The position numbers and the translations under genes are program-made. Below, piece by piece: positions 42,453 through 44,637 of a DNA stretch of 44,637 nt. The stretch comes from Lachnospiraceae bacterium (GTDB taxonomy: Bacteria; Bacillota; Clostridia; Lachnospirales; Lachnospiraceae), in contig VSNJ01000016.1 of assembly GCA_009774235.1 (NCBI GenBank), positions 1-44,637 of the forward strand, given 5' to 3'. A model generated the notes under the pieces. That model was not told the DNA's origin, did no database searches, and was given only the letters and a program-made list of their open reading frames with translations. Numbering within the stretch: the stretch's first letter is position 1; the number at the start of each line of letters is the position of its first letter.

Positions 42453-43307
42453 TTGTATATAAATTCAGGTTATCTTAATAACTCATTAATTGACTTTAAA
42501 GACAAAAGCAGACCACTGGTTGTAGGAAGCTGTGGGACATACCGGCTTATAAACCACCCTAAGCTTCCAACATGGCGTCCCAGAGGGCGTATTGATTACC
42601 AGCTTTTATATATTGCTGCTGGCAAAGCACATTTTTATTTTAAAGAAAATGAAGATACAATAGTTAAAGCTGGAAATATGGTACTCTACCGCCCCAAAGA
42701 GATGCAGCGTTATATATATTATGTGGAAGACCAGACAGAAGTATACTGGGTCCATTTTACAGGAAGCCAGGTTAAACAGATTTTAAAAAAATACAATTTT
42801 CCTTCTACAGGGCATATTATCCCCTCAGGGGCTTCTCCTAGATACCAGAAACTTTTTCTAAGATTAATCCAGGAACTACAGTTATGCAGGCCACATTATG
42901 AAGAATTTCTCTCAATACTGCTTACACAAATATTTATTTTAACAGACAGATATTCAAGAGGCACTAAAGTAACGAACAAATATGCCCATAACGAAATAGA
43001 AACTGCTGTCAGGTATTTTAATGAACATTATAACGATTCCATAAATATTGCAGAATATGCAGAATCTAAAAATATGAGTACAAGCTGGTTTATACGGAAT
43101 TTTAAACTTTATACTGGCAGCACACCGCTTAATTATATACTTAATATACGTATAAGCAATGCACAAAGCCTTCTTGAAAACACTAAATATAATATAACTG
43201 AAATAGCTGCTATTACAGGCTATGATAACCCACTGTATTTCAGCAGGCTTTTTAAGAAACAAACAGGTCTTTCCCCATCTGAATATAGAAAACAAAGCAA
43301 TATTTAA
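42453..43307 (+). CDS. AraC-family transcriptional regulator
   Basis: 284 residues from TTG 42453, with AAAGGA 12 bases upstream; no better start is seen. The N-terminal cupin-like ligand domain (residues ~20-150; YQLLYIAAGKAHFYFKENEDTIVKAGNMVLYRPKE) is followed by two helix-turn-helix motifs (residues ~190-280; NIAEYAESKNMSTSWFIRNFKLYTG, YNITEIAAITGYDNPLYFSRLFKKQTGLSPSEYR). It is divergent from lacZ with a 188-bp shared promoter region, so it is probably the activator of the lacZ-symporter genes in response to the sugar. Confidence 0.9.
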   Translation: MYINSGYLNNSLIDFKDKSRPLVVGSCGTYRLINHPKLPTWRPRGRIDYQLLYIAAGKAHFYFKENEDTIVKAGNMVLYRPKEMQRYIYYVEDQTEVYWVHFTGSQVKQILKKYNFPSTGHIIPSGASPRYQKLFLRLIQELQLCRPHYEEFLSILLTQIFILTDRYSRGTKVTNKYAHNEIETAVRYFNEHYNDSINIAEYAESKNMSTSWFIRNFKLYTGSTPLNYILNIRISNAQSLLENTKYNITEIAAITGYDNPLYFSRLFKKQTGLSPSEYRKQSNI

Positions 43308-43332
43308 AAGGCAGTGCCTAAGCACTGCCTTT
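43307..43332. terminator. Bidirectional terminator between araC-type gene and ctpA
   Basis: AAAGGCAGTGC and GCACTGCCTTT are perfect 11-bp arms with loop CTAA. A-rich and T-rich flanks on the two sides allow it to stop both convergent transcripts. It overlaps the last base of the AraC-family stop codon. Confidence 0.85.
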
Positions 43333-43351
43333 ATACTAATAAAACAATATA

Positions 43352-44566
43352 TCAATTACCTGCCAGATAATCAAGTGCTGCCTGCATCTGGTTATCTATT
43401 GCAAACTCTTCACCATCATCTGCAAGAGTATCCTTGTCAAGCTTAACTTCTATATCAGGGTCCAGACCTGTTTTATGGATATTCCTGCCTTTTGGTGTAT
43501 AATATTTAGAAGTTGTCATTTTTAAAGCTGTACCATCTTCCAGTCCAAATATAGTCTGTACTATACCTTTTCCAAATGTCGTTGTACCGACAAGTTTTGC
43601 TACACCATTATCCTGTAACGCACCAGAAAATACTTCAGATGCACTTGCCGAGCCTCCATTTACAAGAATTGCCATTGGAAGCTTTAAACATATATCATCC
43701 TCTGCAAAAAACTCTTCTTCAATTCCGCTTTTATTTTTCGTATAAACAACAAGCCCCTTTGGAAGCAGCCTGTCAAGCATAGTTACTGCTGCTGACAAAA
43801 GACCTCCTCCATTATTACGCAAATCTATAATTAAAGATTTCATGCCAGCATCTTCAAGTGTATCAACAGCATTTTTAAACTGCTTCTTCGTAACCTCTTC
43901 AAATCCTGTAACCTTTATATATCCGGTCTGGCCAGACAACATTTTTGAAAAAACGGTATCTTCTTCAATAAGTTCACGTTTAACTTTAATAGTAATATAA
44001 TCATCCTCATTACCACGTTGTACCATTAAAGAAACTGTTGTGCCCTCTTCACCTTTTACTTTTGAAAGGACAGTTGACAAATCCTGCCCAACAACAATTT
44101 CACCATCAACTGCACAGATTATATCACCTGCCTCTATTCCTGCTTTTTGGGCAGGTCCCCCTTTTATTGGCTTTACTATAACTATATCACCTGTTTTAAC
44201 ATCCTCTTTTACACTTGCACCTATACCACAATATGTTCCATTTGATTTTTCAGTAATTTCTTTGTACTCTTCTGCTGTATAATATTCAGCATAATTATCA
44301 CCAAGACCTCTAAATATTCCTTTATATATAGAATTCGCCATAGTTTCGCTATCTATATCATCAAAGTAATATCTGTCTATATACATCCCTATTATATCTG
44401 TTTTTCTTCTGATATCCCTTTCCAGTATAGTCCTGGCATTATTTCCTGGTAAAAAAACAATATCAAAAATACCTGTGCAGGCAAGAACAAATAACAGCAT
44501 AAATAATAACATTATACCCGATGCCACTCCTGCTAAAAATTCTCTAATGTCGTATTTACTTTCCAT
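43352..44566 (-). CDS. ctpA: Carboxy-terminal processing protease, S41 (CtpA/Prc type)
   Basis: About 404 residues from ATG 44566 behind AGAGGA. A longer in-frame start at 44614 lies inside adapter sequence and is false. One N-terminal membrane helix (~residues 12-40) is followed by a PDZ domain (VIVKPIKGGPAQKAGIEAGDIICAVDG) and the S41 core: IIDLRNNGGGLL, catalytic Ser ~308 (GGSASASEVFSGAL) and Lys ~333 (GTTTFGKG), 25 residues apart as in Prc. It cleaves proteins outside the membrane from their C-termini. The coding sequence is complete. The gene is convergent with the AraC-family gene. Confidence 0.92.
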   Translation of the reverse strand: MESKYDIREFLAGVASGIMLLFMLLFVLACTGIFDIVFLPGNNARTILERDIRRKTDIIGMYIDRYYFDDIDSETMANSIYKGIFRGLGDNYAEYYTAEEYKEITEKSNGTYCGIGASVKEDVKTGDIVIVKPIKGGPAQKAGIEAGDIICAVDGEIVVGQDLSTVLSKVKGEEGTTVSLMVQRGNEDDYITIKVKRELIEEDTVFSKMLSGQTGYIKVTGFEEVTKKQFKNAVDTLEDAGMKSLIIDLRNNGGGLLSAAVTMLDRLLPKGLVVYTKNKSGIEEEFFAEDDICLKLPMAILVNGGSASASEVFSGALQDNGVAKLVGTTTFGKGIVQTIFGLEDGTALKMTTSKYYTPKGRNIHKTGLDPDIEVKLDKDTLADDGEEFAIDNQMQAALDYLAGN

Positions 44567-44601
44567 ATTATTCCTCTTTCTGCATACAATTATGTACATG
44601 A

Positions 44602-44637
44602 CTCTTATACACATCTGACGCTGACGACGAAGATAGA
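44602..44637. other. Nextera/Tn5 adapter carry-over at contig end
   Basis: CTCTTATACACATCT at 44602-44616 is the Tn5 mosaic end without its first four bases. It is followed by GACGCTG and ACGACGA, matching the read-1 Nextera adapter except for one base (A for C). The final AGATAGA is unassigned. This is library sequence, not genome. Confidence 0.93.

Noticed and set aside
1..44637. tRNA, rRNA, prophage or integrative-element modules
   Set aside because: Scanning both strands showed no tRNA-like acceptor/TTCGA pattern, no rRNA stretch, and no integrase, capsid, portal or relaxase genes.

Overview
The window looks like part of a chromosome contig from a spore-forming gut Firmicute, most likely a Lachnospiraceae member. 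The basis is low GC with AT-rich intergenic DNA, strong GGAGG ribosome sites, frequent TTG starts, a split AICAR transformylase / PurO-type IMP cyclohydrolase pair behind a ZTP riboswitch, a SpmA sporulation gene, BclA-like collagen proteins and typical clostridial transporters. I cannot name a genus. The last ~36 bases match the Nextera/Tn5 adapter, so the right end is a library artefact and not genome.

Left part (1-10.5 kb): a MITE-like repeat with 13-bp terminal inverted repeats, a secreted SGNH hydrolase, the last two purine-synthesis genes with a ZTP (pfl) riboswitch, then a collapsed response regulator / ABC ATPase / histidine kinase locus in which all three genes have lost internal or terminal segments. 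Next comes a surface-glycoprotein cassette: a short collagen-like protein, a GT2-TPR glycosyltransferase and a large BclA-like collagen protein. It is followed by a GC-rich structured intergenic element and spmA. A decayed copy of the 3' end of spmA lies on the other side of the cassette.

Middle part (10.5-31 kb): an orphan lipoprotein joining a propeller-like region to a solute-binding domain; a truncated GNAT gene; a sulfotransferase; an SPFH protein with a 55-aa membrane microprotein; a PAS hybrid histidine kinase; an intact NarL-type two-component system next to an FtsX-type ABC transporter; a membrane cyclophilin with a HAD phosphatase; a divergent S41 peptidase; a MATE exporter; a BlaI-like repressor with no obvious start codon, upstream of a serine beta-lactamase-fold hydrolase; and an Rpn/PDDEXK nuclease lying between two copies of the repeat.

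Right part (31-44.6 kb): a consensus promoter running into a perfect 48-bp palindrome precedes a tightly coupled operon of a LacI-family regulator and a heterodimeric ABC exporter. Then come the 3' relic of a PfkB sugar kinase, an NSS sodium symporter, a GPH sugar symporter and lacZ. lacZ is divergent from an AraC regulator, suggesting a beta-galactoside utilisation locus. A CtpA-type protease closes the window. The most distinctive observations are the promoter/48-bp palindrome, the collagen-glycosyltransferase cassette bracketed by spmA-derived sequence, the MITE family in several decay states, and the ZTP riboswitch. I found no rRNA, tRNA, CRISPR array or prophage.
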